In this document: piece by piece, positions 1 to 13,900 of the stretch
Numbering within the stretch: the first letter of the stretch is position 1
Layout: every line of letters begins with the position of its first letter
DNA from: Hydractinia symbiolongicarpus
Lineage: Eukaryota > Cnidaria > Hydrozoa > Anthoathecata > Hydractiniidae
Direction: 5' to 3'
Length of the DNA stretch: 64,000 nucleotides
NCBI RefSeq assembly: GCF_029227915.1
Contig: NC_079886.1
Span: 6,758,001-6,822,000, forward strand
Program-made: the position numbers and the translations under genes
The notes under the pieces: generated by a model
Told to the model about the DNA's origin: nothing
The model's database searches: none
Seen by the model: the letters and a program-made list of their open reading frames with translations, nothing else

Positions 1-138
1 GTACAAGTTTTAAAACAACATAAATCTATTCATTATTGCATTTTAAAGATATAAGCTTTAAGGATATAAGCTAGTCATGTTGCCCGCCCGCTTGCCCAAT
101 TAACTGCCGATCACCTGTTGTCTCTCTTTTTTTATCAG

Positions 139-210
139 GACGGCGTTGACAGAACAAGGTTAGAAAGAAAGATCATTTGCAAAGACGAGCCTATTTCAAA
201 AGAAGTTTAA
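139..210 (+). CDS. possible terminal exon of an upstream gene (left edge)
   Basis: A pyrimidine tract ending in TTTATCAG at 131-138 is a good splice acceptor. The next 69 bases are open in one frame and encode a charged 23-residue peptide (starting DGVDRT, ending ISKEV) before TAA at 208-210. I do not recognise the peptide. A second acceptor (CTCGTTCTCAG, about 260-270) opens another short frame, so the true gene end could differ. The rest of the gene would lie left of the window. Confidence 0.2.
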   Translation, partial: DGVDRTRLERKIICKDEPISKEV

Positions 211-1918
211 AAGTTATCCCCTTTTTTTTCGTCATCTTTCTAGGTTACTTTGAATCATTCTCGTTCTCAGGATCTTCGTCTACATCGTCCTAAATGAAAA
301 AGGCAAGGTATCTTGGAACGAGGTTGATGCTAAATTTACTAGTGAACTTGTCAACCCCCGGAATATAGTTTTTACCCCCGGATATTCCGTAAAAAAATCA
401 ATATAGCGAAAATGGTAGCAAAGTTACGGGATGCTGTGCGTATGTTGTTGTGTGCAGCGTTTGCTTCATGGATTGGAAAATTTTGTCTCTCATTCCTGAT
501 TTTCTTAAAATCCTTTTTTACTTGGCTAAGGATTTGCTTGATTAGATAATACTATTTACTTGTCCTTTTCTACCAACGTCTGTGAAGCTAGGAAAAATAT
601 GCGAGCCAAAAAAGCTTGCTTAAGAAGAGATTTCTTTTCCAGCGGATTTATTCTCTCTATGGAAACAACAAGAGAAGAGAGAATGTGTATATTTTACATG
701 GCTAGCCTCTATTATTTCCAGGAGGGGTCATAGCTTGGATGGGGAGTTCTAGAGTATTTAATGCTCATTTTAAGCTATGCAGATCCAATTGGTCTCTGTG
801 CTGCGCAGGGAAGTCTCACAGGGAGGGAAAACAAACAGGGAAAACAACTAACTAAGGGTGTGCTACTAATTTGATGTACCACTCCTAATTTAGAGATTGC
901 ACCAGCTTAATTTGGTTAAAGGGTGACTAATAATTAAGCTACCACAAAAATATAAATTTAAAATAAGTCCAGATAAGCCAAAACCGCGTGCCTTTCCAAG
1001 GATGTATACGCTCTGAGAAATCGTTGATATCTGTCATCTGTTAAGTAAATCGAAAAATTTAGCCGGAGTCGATATCAATAAATATATAACAAATTTGTGA
1101 TTTAATCCAAATTTGGCAGAGACACTGTTATTTATAAGTAAAAGCCATTTTTAATTTATGGCTAAGGAGCTGTTTTTAAAGGATATATTCCCTCAGGAAC
1201 CGCAAAATGTTTCAGCATGATATCAAGTCGAGATCTCAGGTTGTTAACAAACTCTTAACAAAATTTGTTGCGTTCATATGAGTAAAACATTTACCCGCCT
1301 ACTGAGATCTCCGATGCACATGATCAAGATCTTTGTAAGGGGGTACTGCATTTTGCCATATGAAAAGGAAGTTTCCTTAGTAGGCGAGATAAATTTATGT
1401 CGATTTTGCATAATTTTTAAAAAATAAACAATAGCTTCTTATCACAATAAACAATAGAAACTTATAACATGGTATTTTCTTGCCTGAGGAAAAGCTTTCT
1501 GGCCCATGCCATATGAACAGAAATTAAAAATTTTATCATGCTGAAATATTTCCCCGCAAACCGACGAAATATTTCCCATATGAACAGCTCCTAAGACAGC
1601 ATGTTTCGCCTAATTAGCCGCAAATAGCAAGAAATCTATCAAAACAACTAATTGCTCCCACATTCTTCTCCACATTGCGTTAATACAGACCCTGGCTAGC
1701 TACATCACATATGGAGAATGTTGGAGAGATAGAACTTTCTTTCTCTGTCACAGTTATAAGCAGAGACTACATATATAGCTAAACTAACTATAGGTAGACT
1801 AACTAGGTAGCAAAAATCCTAGACCCCTAGACCATTTATTGTGTTGTAATTCACAATTTTCTGAAACACTGGTTTTATGCATAATAAGACTTGAGAGCCT
1901 TGAAATACAATGCTGATA

Positions 1919-2372
1919 CAGTTAACTTCCATTAACTCAAACCTCCAAATTAGTTCAACTTAATGAATGATTGAGTTAAACAAAGCGTGAGTTAAAGCAT
2001 TGTTTTTAAGAGGTGAGGCGACACTTACCAGGAAAAGGTGCAATCTTGGTGATGAAAAAGGCATTATGAATTGAATCTTCCTTGACAGACAACATTATCT
2101 ATCTATTTTACATCAGGAAATAATTAAAACAAAATTAAAATTTAACATTTATCTAGTCTTTGATTTCCTTTTCTTGAGAAAAAAGTACCAATTATCCGAA
2201 GAAACTAGCCTTAGAGGGACGAATAATGGATTAAGTTAACAGATTGTTGAGTTATTCGAGGTTCGAGTTAACTGGAGTTTTTATAAGTGTGTATTAAAGA
2301 GGTGCAAGGGACCCAAGAAAATGATTTGAGATATTGAAAGTTTAAGTTATCCAGTGCTCGAGTTACCGACTG
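1919..2372. mobile_element. pogo/Tigger-like MITE, copy 1
   Basis: The 454-bp stretch begins CAGTTAACTTCC and ends with the inverse of CAGTCGGTAACTC. It is bounded by TA on both sides (1917-1918 and 2373-2374), as expected for Tc1/mariner-pogo insertion. The ends carry repeated AACTCRAACCTC-type motifs. The interior contains no long ORF. It shares interior segments, in opposite orientation, with 23841-24322 (for example the stretch around TTGACAGACA), which supports a real repeat family. Confidence 0.6.
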
Positions 2373-4074
2373 TATACAAAAATAAGAAAAAACATCTGAA
2401 GGTAAACTGCAAGCCTCTTAAAAAGAGCCTCTCCATTTCAGCACTTTTTGTGGGCTTCGCTACTGAGAACGAGAGTTGTCTAACCTTCTCCACACCCTAT
2501 AGTTTTGAATATTGAGTTGTTTTAAAGTGAGATGTAAGCTATAGAAAAGTGACAGTGTTTCTTTTTATATGTAGCTTTAGGGTAAATTGTTTCTGTGTGG
2601 CCCTCCTTTTAAAATTTGGATCAGGTGCAGCCACAAACCAGTTAGTTCACATTTGAGCAAAGGAGAACAATCCCAAAAAGCTTGGTGACCTTAGCCTTTA
2701 TAATTATTATTGATTATTCACAAAATCTTGTCATGCATTTCATTGTCAGTCTAGCAATTGCTTTGTTTATGACTACTTTTGTGTATCGAGCCTCATACCG
2801 AAGTGTATAGATTAGTATAAAATTATTAATGCTTCATCTGTATAGAGGTCAGGGCCAAAGTAATGAAAATTGGTGCTTATTAAACATTTTTTTAGCGTTA
2901 AACTATATAAAGATCTCACCTCTGTCTTCTAGGACAGACCGGATGTTGCATTATTTTAGAGAGTGCTGTAAATATTGTCTACATTACTTTTATTTAAAAA
3001 AAGGATGCAATACCTTCTGTATCAAAAATAAGTTTTTTTGTTAGCCATTTATTTAGCCATTTATTGTATATATAATAGTGAAAATATTGATTTAATTTTT
3101 CAAACTCGGAAAGTTGACCTTATCTAAATAACCACTTTTTTTGATAGGAGTAATGAGTAAAGTATTATCCTCTTGATTATCATTTTTCGAAATGAAAAAA
3201 ATTATTGATTAGAATCTTTTCTTTTCCTTTCTGTAAAGGAATGGAGATCTCTGTTTTCCATAAAAATCACTTCTGATAGTCAACATAGTTTTTTAAAAAT
3301 ATATTTGGTTTGATTTCTATGCTATACTCAGTCACGTTGTTAATAAAACTTAAAAGGACAGTTTTCTGATGCATTGTTTCAAATATGTGACAGTATTACC
3401 CTCATAGTCTGTATTCGTGTTATATTAAAAAATCTTTAAAACACTTTTTAATATCTTTTACATTTTAAATCTTTTTTTCCAAAACCAGAGAGCTACTGTG
3501 CTAAAGCCAACTCATTTATCTAAAAGAGATATTTTATTGTCAACAAATGAACTGCTCTTTAAATATTACATCCTAAGTTAAAGGGTAGCATATTTGAAAA
3601 AGTAGAATAAATTTACTTATCACTAAAAAAAACTAAGAAATGCTACTCATAAATCCTAAAAATTAAAAATGATAGCAACACAAACACATTTGTTAATTAA
3701 AAACTTGTGACAGACATACAGGTCGGACAGTCTTTCTTTTTTAAGTTGATATGATCAACAAAACAAATTGAATACAAAATGACGAAAAAGGCTGCATGAA
3801 CAAATAAGAAACTAGCAATTGTCAATTAAACACAATAATTTTATAAAAAAAATATATAGGGCTTATACAATAATTTACTTTACCCTGGGGGGGGGTGGAG
3901 GGGTTCACACTGTCACACTGTGCAGTACAAGATATGTAGATCCTTATGTCCATGAGTGTAGGAATGCTTTTCCTTTCTCACCTGGAAATTTATAGTTTAT
4001 AGTTTTATAGTTTATAGTTTTAATTTAAAGTTATAGTTTTTAAGCAATGTTTTTAGTTTATTTAAAAATTAACC

Positions 4075-7000
4075 ATGGCAGATAATGATGTTGTGGCTGT
4101 TTGGACAGTTTCTCTGCCACACGGAAGGCATCAAGTGAAATTTGAACATGGGACTACAACTGGTAAACGTGTTGTCTATGTTGATGGAAAAGAAATATTG
4201 CGAAAAAATTGGATGTTCAAGCTGGTTGGTCGGCTAGAATTTCAAATTGGGCCATCAAAAGCAGTGATCACAATTGATGCTGCTAGTGGATTTGCATATG
4301 AGTACACTTTGTTGATTAATGGAAAACCTCTGGAAAAATTCACTGAAAATCGAAAAAAGACTGCAAAGGTTTGGACTTTCAATTTGGATGGTGTTGATAC
4401 AAGAGTTGTGCTAGGTGTGTAATTATTATTGGAATAAAATTACTGCGGTAAGAAACACTTGCTGAAGAGAATTTCACGTATATACACTGGTTATGACCAT
4501 TACTTTTTTCGAATCATTTATTTCCCATAATTTCTGATTGATTCCTGATTTCTTCAATTTTTTGAGAGGGTGTGAAAACTAAGATATAATGCATTTAAAA
4601 GTGACCAACCTACAGGGTGGCCAGTCCTGGCAACTCCTCAAACTTCCTACAAATGGTGTGTTCCAAGAAACACCTTCACAGATGTTAAATGAAATACGTG
4701 TATATTTTTTAAAATACGAAATACAAATTTTTCGTATCTTTAAAAATACGCAATTTCTATACAAAATACAAATCCCGTTTTTTTAAAAATAGAAAATATA
4801 AGAAAATTCTATTTTTAAGATAGTAAATACAAAATACCATTTTTAAAAATAGAACATACAAAGTTCTATTTTTAAAAATAGAATTTCATATTTTTAAAAC
4901 TATCAGGTGTATCAATAGTGAGTGGTTGAATAAACTGAATAAAAATTACTTAATTTTACAAGTTTTTTTTAATAGGTTTGGACATTTTCATGAAATACGC
5001 CAACTTTAGACCTTCACTGCGACGTTTTCTCATTATTTTAGAATGAAATATGGCAAATTTAGAGCTTTGCAGTGACTTTTTCTCGTCATTTTAGAATGTA
5101 ATACGGCAACTTTGAAGCTTCTCAGGAATGTTTTGTCGTCACCATAGAGTGAAATCAGCGACTTTCAATTCGTATAAAAAATCTCGGAGACGATCCCTAG
5201 CCAGACATTACTTTTTTGTGTTTTTGTATTTTAAATGTACAGGGTATTTTAAGAAATGTGTATTTTTAAAAATATGCATATTTTTTAATATGAATTTTGT
5301 ATTTTCAAATATACAAAATACAGAATTCCATTGTTTTAAAAATACGAATTAAAAATAGAAGTGGTCGATTTTCCTAAAGAGCATAACATTTGTTTCTGAA
5401 ATGGAGTTTTCATGTTTTAACTACCTTTAAATCTAAAATAAAAGTAAAGCCTAAAATTGTTTTTTCTGCTTTTACTAGTTAAAATTTTTTGTTTCATGTT
5501 TTAACTACCTTTAAATCTAAAATAAAAGTAAAGCCTAAAATTGTTTTTTCTGCTTTTAATAGTTAAAAGCTTCATCCATTGCCATAAGAGGCAACTAAAT
5601 ATGCTCTAGAAAAACTATTCTTTTTTCCTTTGTTATTTCCTGTAATAACTTTAAGCATGAACCTAAAAATGTTTTTGGGCACCAAATATAAATGCTTTAG
5701 AACAAGTGAACATTTAATATGAAATTTCGTTGAGTGCTAAACAGTGTATGTATCAACATCTTTCAACCTAAAAATATGCAGGTGTTAATACCAGGATACT
5801 TTTCTTTTTCAATTTATTCTGACAATAATATGCTGTTTTAACTGGACTAGTTTAGACAGCATATCTTAAAATAACAACTTTTTAACTGACCCTCTTTCTA
5901 TTTTTTTATTAAACTGTATTTTTAATCAGTCTTCATTGTATACAAAACTCTTCTTCCACTTTGTGTTAAAAATCATTTTGTATTAGGTAAACAGGTTTTT
6001 TTTTTAGAAAAAGACACAATGGATGTCTGGGTGAATGGACATGTTTTGGAAACTGCGGTATGTAGTAGGGGACATTTAATGTTTATTTAACGCTGAGAAG
6101 ATTGGTATTTTTTCTTGTTTTTAGTGATGTAGTGTGACAGTGAATAATAGGGGTGGGTTAAACTCTATTTTACTGGGTGACCTCACTGATAGAAATGTTT
6201 TAGTTTTCATTTTCTCTATATTTATTTGTGATGTAGATGGTACTTTTAATGTCACTTTAAATGTTTTGAATATTATAAACATAAGACTAAGTAATCATGT
6301 TGCAAGTTTGTTTTGTTTTGTATTGACAAAATGAAAATTGCATTTTCAATAGAAAGTGGCAAGAATTTTTTGAGTAGTTGTTGTCTTTTAGCGTGATGTA
6401 TTTATTATGGTTTCTTGTAAAAACATAATGGAGTGTGATAAGGGGGGTGGATTGTTCTAAAAAGGCAAATTTAGCGTTATGTAATTATTGAACAGCCCCT
6501 TACTTCTATTCAAATTTTGTGAAATACAACAAAGAACTGTATCGGTATGAACACTTACACCGCACAGACAATATTTGAGAGCTTGCTTAATTTAATCCAA
6601 GTAGCGTTCTTAATTGCTTGTGGTTACCTTCAAAAATTTTCCCTTATTTCTAAACCAAAAAGAAACCCTCTCTTAAGTGCCCCCCCCCCCCCTTCCCCCC
6701 TCTTAGAACAGCAAATTTTAAAAAGGACCCAGGTAGTTATTGAAAATTAACATATTTTTTTATAATTTTAACGAATAAGCACCCATACGGAATGTGTGAA
6801 AATTATTGTTAGATTGGGTAGTCTTAAGTTTATTATGGATCGAGTGGTATCAGAAACAAGACCTGTGCGTCTGATGATGCCCTTGTTTTGGTGATGCCTT
6901 TAACATATTCTCCACTGGGAAAACCCAATCTGGAAACAAAATTATTTTGTAGCTATCCCCTCTTTTAAACGCCCCACATCTAAAAACCAACCCACCTAAT

Positions 7001-7505
7001 TTGGAGCAGGTTTAGCATGATGCATTTGTGACTGATGTAAACAGCAACAAAAAGGTAGGTGGTGCAAGCCCTTAAGATAAGGAAGGAAAGTTGCAAACCG
7101 TAATGAAATGCAAGCAATCAAGCACATGTTAAGGCTAGTCCTTTTGACTAGGATTGTACACACATATCTGTCCTAACTAGTTCTTAGCCCACGCAAAAAT
7201 CCATTGGTTCAACCAGCGTACATATTTTGGTGATCAGATTCTCACCCATCATATTTCTGGTATCGTTCTTTTGGCATCCTTAACACAAAGTTGCAATTCA
7301 GTATTAATAGCAATAATAAGAGATATTGCAATGGTATCTCTTTATGTTTCTCTAGGGTGAATTTGTGGATGATGGCACCGAAACCCATTTCGAAATTGGA
7401 AGTCATCCATGTTATATAAAAGCAGTCAGTTCTGGAAAGCAAAAGCAAGGTATTATACACTCTCTTATTGTAAATGGTAATTTGATGCCAGAAGCTCCAG
7501 AATGA
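4075..7505 (+). CDS. FAIM: Fas apoptotic inhibitory molecule (FAIM)
   Basis: Exons are 4075-4414, 6008-6057 and 7356-7505, all joined at GT-AG with a continuous frame, giving 179 aa, the length of vertebrate short FAIM. FAIM is a small soluble cytosolic beta-sheet protein, known in vertebrates to protect cells from death-receptor killing and protein-aggregation stress. The product opens MADNDVVAVWTVSLPHGRH, the usual FAIM N-terminus. It carries the diagnostic joined motif EKDTMDVWVNG across exons 1 and 2, then GEFVDDGTETHFEIG and CYIKAVSSGK in exon 3. The start is the first ATG, in an ACCATGG context. The tiny 50-nt exon 2 and the exon 1 reading-through-donor stop explain why a plain ORF search sees only the first 115 codons. 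Intron 1 carries tandem repeats. No plausible alternative assignment is visible. Confidence 0.96.
4991..5160. repeat. 53-bp minisatellite in FAIM intron 1
   Basis: Imperfect copies beginning TGAAATACGCCAACTTT recur at 4991, 5044, 5097 and 5150, a constant 53-bp period of about 3.3 copies. Flanking AT-rich DNA (about 4690-4900 and 5220-5350) is rich in AAAATACGAAATAC-like words in both orientations, so the array may sit inside a larger degenerate repeat. Confidence 0.75.
5408..5568. repeat. 84-bp direct tandem duplication in FAIM intron 1
   Basis: The segment starting TTTCATGTTTTAACTACC is repeated almost perfectly 84 bp later (CATG at 5411 and 5495). It covers nearly two full units and ends near 5568. 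It lies in intron 1 of FAIM and has no coding potential. Confidence 0.85.
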
Positions 7506-10500
7506 ACATAAATTTTTTATACACATGTCTATGTTAATATATTCTCTAGGTAGCCATTTTTTAAATTTTGTTTGTAACATTGTTGTAAATATAAGTCATG
7601 GATGTATAGGTATTTTTTCATTTTACAAGAGGCTTGTGTATTTATATTTGTGTTAGCATTTAGATTACCGATACATTATTAAGTCTGTAAAAGGTTACGA
7701 TCAGGTTAAAATAACTACTAGTCATCCTTTTTAGTTAACAAAAACATTTCATGGAATGTTATCACCCTAACAAACCTATCTAGTAAACTTGCATCTTATA
7801 TTTGCTGCATAAATATAATATGTCTGACATTAGATGTTTTTTTTATTGTAACCCCCAGGTCACTTTCCAGTTTAACTTAATTTGTATCTGTCTTAAGTGG
7901 AAGACATGTCAAGGGTATAGCAAAGTTTACATGACTTCAGTCTTGTTTGATACACCCATACTATGTGCTTTCAGGTATGTGGCATTTGTTAAACTGTCAT
8001 AATGTTTAACATTTTTCTTATACTATCAAAGGTACAACAAAATTACTTCCCTTCTTTGAAATACAAGTCATGTTTAACAGTTTTAGAAATCAGAGGCTAG
8101 TCTGTGAGTTTGACTCTTGCCAAGTCTTGTTAATTGGTCATAATGGTAATTTGTTAAGACTGTAGTGAATTGAATAAAAACAAAAGAGTATGTAATATTG
8201 CTGCTATCAAAGTAAATTTTTATCATGTTTTTTTCTTTTAATTTTGATGGGTTAAGTAATAAATAAAAAAATAAAAATTGATACCTTACTCTTTATGAAA
8301 GTCTTTTTATACTCTCTACTCTCCTAAATGTACCACAATTCCATGATGTCCAGGACATGACTAAAATTAAGGCTAATTACTGACTCGGCATTCCTCGCTA
8401 TCACCAATGCATCATTGATCCTGTTACTAGAAAAGGTAGTAACTCCATGTTTGGATCTTTTTATGAGCAAAATTATCTTAAAATTACAATATGCAAGGTA
8501 TAAGTGGTAATACTGCAAGTCTTGTTGCTGTTATTGTACCGAAATGTATTAGTTGTCAAATACACCAAAGAAAGGTAACGACTTGGAAAGTAACCTCAGT
8601 TTGATACCGTTTTTCCTATGCCTTATATTTATTAATAAAGAGGAGCCAAATATTTTTCACGATAACCACCACCTATGACAATCTTTAGAGTACAGCCTTC
8701 CCTAATAATTTCACAAAAACAGTGTTAATTATTTACCACGGTTTTTGTTAATATAAATATATTATCTGTGTAAGCTATTTGAAATTTATGATTATGTATA
8801 TGTTTAACATTTAATTTATTATTGGTTTATTTTGTATATAAATTTGTTTGTAACATTGAATTCTCATGCATTTGGACCATGTAAAAGGGTAGGATAATCA
8901 AATTTGAATGATTTTGTTTGCTTTTTTATTAACATTGACTGTCTATCTTTTAACATAGAATTTTTTCAGTGTATATTGCCTAATTTAGAAGAACATTTCA
9001 AGCATGTTTTTATTTCTTTTTTCTTTATTTTTTAAAAAGGTTTCCTCATACTTTATGAAGCGGCATTTCAAATTTTGCGTCATCTATAAGGACCCTTAAT
9101 ATAAAGTTGTTTATGGCAGATACTCCAAATAAGACATGCCACCAAGCTGTACTGATTTTTAAAATCCCAAATACTACTAATGCAAATCCAAACCTTTTAA
9201 ATTTTTTATTCTAATGGTTCATGCACTACAGTTTACAACTTTAGCAGTAACAATGTGAACCAGACTATTTCAAAAACTCTACCGATTGTATAATATTACT
9301 TTGCTGTTTAACTCAGAAAAGTTCATTATAAAGCTATATGTTACTAATTCTCAAAGTCAAAAGTTTTTCTTAATAGGGTTTAACTGTATCAGTGTGTTTA
9401 CATGCTTTTGAGATATTATGACGTTTTCTTGTGAACAATTATTATAAGTATATACAGCTTAATTTCTTTTTTAAATGGTACAGGATGTCAAGTATTATTT
9501 AATGTTTTCTTTTTTAATTTATAAGTGAGTTAAAAACGACAAAACAAATAATATATATTGTGTTAGCTTTGGGTTAAGGTGGCAGTCTGATTATTGATTA
9601 TTGAAATTATTTACCCAGGATAGCCTCTTCAGTTACTAATTATATTCTTATCAATGAGGGTCCTGCGCATTGGGTCCCAGCCCATCCATATTATTTCTAT
9701 TATAACACTCTTATCAAGATTTTATAGCTATAGTACTATTATCTGAAAATCGCTCTTTAAACCAAAACGTGATGAAAAATGTCATGAATGTCATGAATTC
9801 TGCCGAATATAGTTTCAGTGCTGCGCGCTTGTAAAATTTTGCAGAAATGACGTAATTATTAAAGGAAAACCTTAATAACAAAAAGATGGCACATAACATA
9901 GAATTTTGCGACGATCTTTATAGTACTGCACTGCACTAGCTCCGATTTCCGAAATCATTTTTCTTTTTCTTTAAAAATTTCAGATAGGTTTGGTAAATCA
10001 TACAGCTATGATGAGGTCTGCGTAATTTTTTTTCACTGTGGATATTTTTCTTTCAACAGCAGTTTAATCAGAAGAAGAATCCTTCAAAATCAGAAAAAGA
10101 ATCTTTCAAAATATACAAAAGCCTATTGTTTGAAAAATACGAGTGAACAAAACCCCCCTTTTCAACGTGATTAAACCAAATTTTATTTAAAAAACAAAAG
10201 CTAATGAAAATTCATGTGGTTGTAAAAAGTTGGAGCTCTTAAAGGAAATTTTTTTTCTTGTTTATTATACATTATAAAATAATTTCTGTACGCGTTAAGG
10301 TCAATATTTTAAAGAAATAATGAAGCAAATTTCAGACAGCTTAAAAAGGGTTACTGCCACCTTAACTAGTTTATTATTTCCTTATTTTGTTAACATTAAC
10401 TGTGTCATCCTTTTTGCCTATGTTCTTTATAGTTGTTTTGTGTACTTTCTTATCTATCAACAACATGTCTACCTATCTCTTTTCTAAATTAAGCATGATG

Positions 10501-10912
10501 GGAAACTTATTTTCCAGACGTTTCTTCTTTTTTCGTTCACTTTGATATAACTGAAGAAAAGTAATAGATGTAGAATGAAATTGTGAGCCCATTATATCAA
10601 CAATAACCTGTGCTGAGACATCCACAAGATATCAATTCAGTCACACAATTCAGTCATTTCATGTTTTTAGAAAGATTGGCTTGAATAATAAAGATGTTTG
10701 CATAGTATTTCATTGCGTTTAAATTTTTTGGTTTTATCGTCAATGTTTAACAAAATAACGTTGACACCATTTTGATACATACTAAGTTGTGTTCACAATG
10801 TACATGGTTGTTTTTCTATATACAGTAGCGTTTTTTTCATCAAAGCGTAAACATTACAGAACTTTTTGTTACTTTTTTATATTATCTAGAAAGTATAATA
10901 TAAAACTAAGAA
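7506..10912. other. FAIM-MED1 intergenic region
   Basis: About 3.4 kb of AT-rich sequence covers the FAIM 3'UTR and the MED1 promoter. Several AATAAA words occur (for example near 8173 and 8260), but none can be chosen as the FAIM poly(A) signal from sequence alone. I see no convincing exon, RNA gene or bounded repeat here. Confidence 0.5.
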
Positions 10913-13900
10913 ATGGCTAGCAGCACATTTGAAGATCAGGTTGAAAAACTAAAGGAGATATTACAAAAGTTTAAAAAAATTGTGCCATCGGATTCAGCAC
11001 TTCACAAGGGAGAACATTGTAAGTTTTTACAGGTTTTTTTTAACTTTTTTTCTTTGTTATACTTATAATTGTAATAAAAAGGAAATGAAATCAGAACATC
11101 CTGTTTATAAGTTTTTAGTACGACATACCTGGCTTGTTGGACCTTGAAAACCTTGGAAAATTATGAAATTAGACTAAGTGAACTTAAAAACCTTGAATAT
11201 CTACCATCATCCCTTGCCTCGTAGTGCCAGATTATGTAAATTTTTCTAAATTATCTTAGTGCCTACCTAGACATTTTATCTGTACTGTCTGTGTATGTGC
11301 TGTTCAGAACTTTGAAAAATAGTACAAAGTTTTAAAAGCACTCCAAAATTAGCAAGAAAAGCCCTTAAAACCTTGGAACTATTAAAAAAAATGTTTTGAT
11401 TCTGTTAAGATTAACTAGCATCGTGTGATTACTATATTGGCAAGAAACCCACATCATTTCACCAGCCGTATAATACATTTTTATTAAGTAAATGTGTACC
11501 ATAAATGCTTGATTAAGCACCCTCTCTCAAATAAGCACTTCTCGAATAACGTCCCTCTTAACCTCTTTGCCTACCATAAAAGTTGAAAATTTAAATAAGT
11601 GCCCTGGGTGCTTCAATCTAGCATTTACAGTATATATAACTATATTTTTTTATAGTGCATTATTTTGGACCCCTAAACTTGAAATTAGAGCAGGGACATG
11701 TTGAAGAAATAGTCACAAGACTAAAATCTAAATATGAACGATTTAGGACGATAAACAGTGCTGGCACTGTGATGAATTCTGTCTCGGTGGGTACAAACAT
11801 TATTTACTTCTTCCAATTTATTATTCTCTACTCTTAAAAAAATTATTAATTTGTTTTTACTTGCATAAGGACCACTCAATATTTCAAAAGGAAAGAAAGA
11901 TTTCATTATTGGCATTTAAAATGCATGCACCGTTTTTGGTGTGGGCGTGGTTAAAATAAAGCCTTCTTTTTTTTTGCATAGGAAAAGAACATGCAAGTGA
12001 AATTAAAGAAACCTTTGAAAACATGTCTAAAAGATGTCATATCAAAACTGAGGGATGTCGCGAAAGGTAGTGTTGCTTTAATACCTCGAAAATTAACAAG
12101 GCGTTGGATAAAAACCAGGGTGTAAACGTTGAATACCTTGACTACCTTGATGTTAGACTGGATGACCTAGACATAACGCTGTAGTGAAAATCGTTAAAAA
12201 CCTTTCAAATAAGTATATATTCAAACACATATTTTGAAATGTCTTTTCCAATAAGTGTAAGTTTTTAACAATGTTATTTTTGTTTATTTTTTTACATTTC
12301 CCCTGGTTGTGCTCAGGGGTGTTCCTTGTGCATGTGTATAGTTACTTAATAAGAAACTTCAAAGGTGGCAATAGTTACAGCCTAAAATAACTTGACGAGC
12401 AACAGAAAAAACCCTGTGGAAAACCCTAAAATGTATTGTAAAGTAAAATAACATTATGAAAATATTAATGGGGGATTTAAAGCAGTACAAGGATATAGAG
12501 ATAATTATTAGAGATTCCAGGCAGTTGAAGATTTTGAGATACTTATGGAAGTTTAGAAACAATCACTTACCTTGGTTGATTTTAAATGTATTTTTATGTA
12601 GATACTACTTTAAAATCAACTATTCAAAGACTGGAAGCTATTGCACTCGAGGAAGGGTATGCTCTATTTTTATGGATGTTTTTTTCCAGCTATTTTGTAA
12701 TGAAGTGACTGAAAGTGACTGAAAATTTTTTTGTTTTTAATGTTGTAGGTTACGATTTGATTGTGAACAAACAAACAACAATTGTTTTATCAGCTCAGAC
12801 ATGTTCTACGTCGAGGTAATGACGTTTTTCTTGTGTAGAATAAAAATTTACCTTCTCTGAACACTTTTAATGTTCTTGCATTAAAAAAGTTAGAATCTGA
12901 TGTTCAAACTCTGCATTAAATGTTCTCACAGTCACAGTAATTAACCTCTTGATATTGGTTGTAATTGTTGAAAATCAGGTTTCTACTAAAGGTGGCAAGC
13001 ATTCTTGTGTAGAAAATGAGTTTACCATAAAAATGGTGATTGTCATTTAATTGTAGGTTAATTGAAACAATTCCTATGAAATTTAATAAGGAAACGAATA
13101 CGTTTGGAACATAAGTAACGCAAGGTTTTTGTTTTCTGTGTGGTAGCATGTTTTAGTTGAGATGTCACTTCTGTAGCATTTATGATTTTTGAATAGGGAA
13201 GAGTTGTTTTTTCTGGTTGTTGATGTTTTTGATTGATTTTCTATGCTCAAAATTATCATGAATCTCCATGTCACTACAGGCTCTTGTTAAATTTAGCATA
13301 TTATACTAGGTGTGACTGTATGATTGAATTGTATTTTTATTCTAGATAGTTCTTGACAGTGTCGGACTGGCTGAGGAAGTGAAATTACATGGACATACTG
13401 GTGTACCCAAGGTAAATTTTTGCCCTTCAATATAATAAATTTTGGGGATTCTCATTACTAACTTATTGTTTCTGCGATTTTTTTATTTTAGTCGTGGAAA
13501 GAGTTGATAAAAATATTGAGGTAATGGCTGTTTTTAATTCATACCTTCTGTTGAGACGTTTCTCACACCCCTTCATGCGCATTTTGCTATACATAGTGTT
13601 CCTCACCGGTTAGAACAATTGTGTTCCTCACTGTTGAGAACAATAGTGTTCCTCACTGTGTTCCTCACTGTTGAGAACAAGGGGGAAAGTTCAGCAAGAA
13701 AAAATATAAAAACATTTTGGTATATTTTCCTACTGAAATATCCTATCTCCATATATATCTTACTGTGAACTATAGTATTCGATAAAAGATAACAACTCAC
13801 TGAATTTTTCACTAAATATTTTTGTTTTTAGAAATAAAGATTACACAGAATTTCGAAGTCATATGGTGGGATTAAAAAATCGATACCTACTCAAGGGTGA

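Larger units (their letters stand above)
1..4074. other. intergenic region upstream of FAIM
   Basis: No confident gene is present in these 4 kb. They contain a possible terminal exon at the left edge (139-210, listed separately), a 454-bp TA-flanked inverted-repeat element (1919-2372), a G-run near 3884-3905, and a short TTTATAG-type repeat at about 3985-4040 just before the FAIM start. Other open frames are short, AT-rich and unsupported. Confidence 0.6.
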
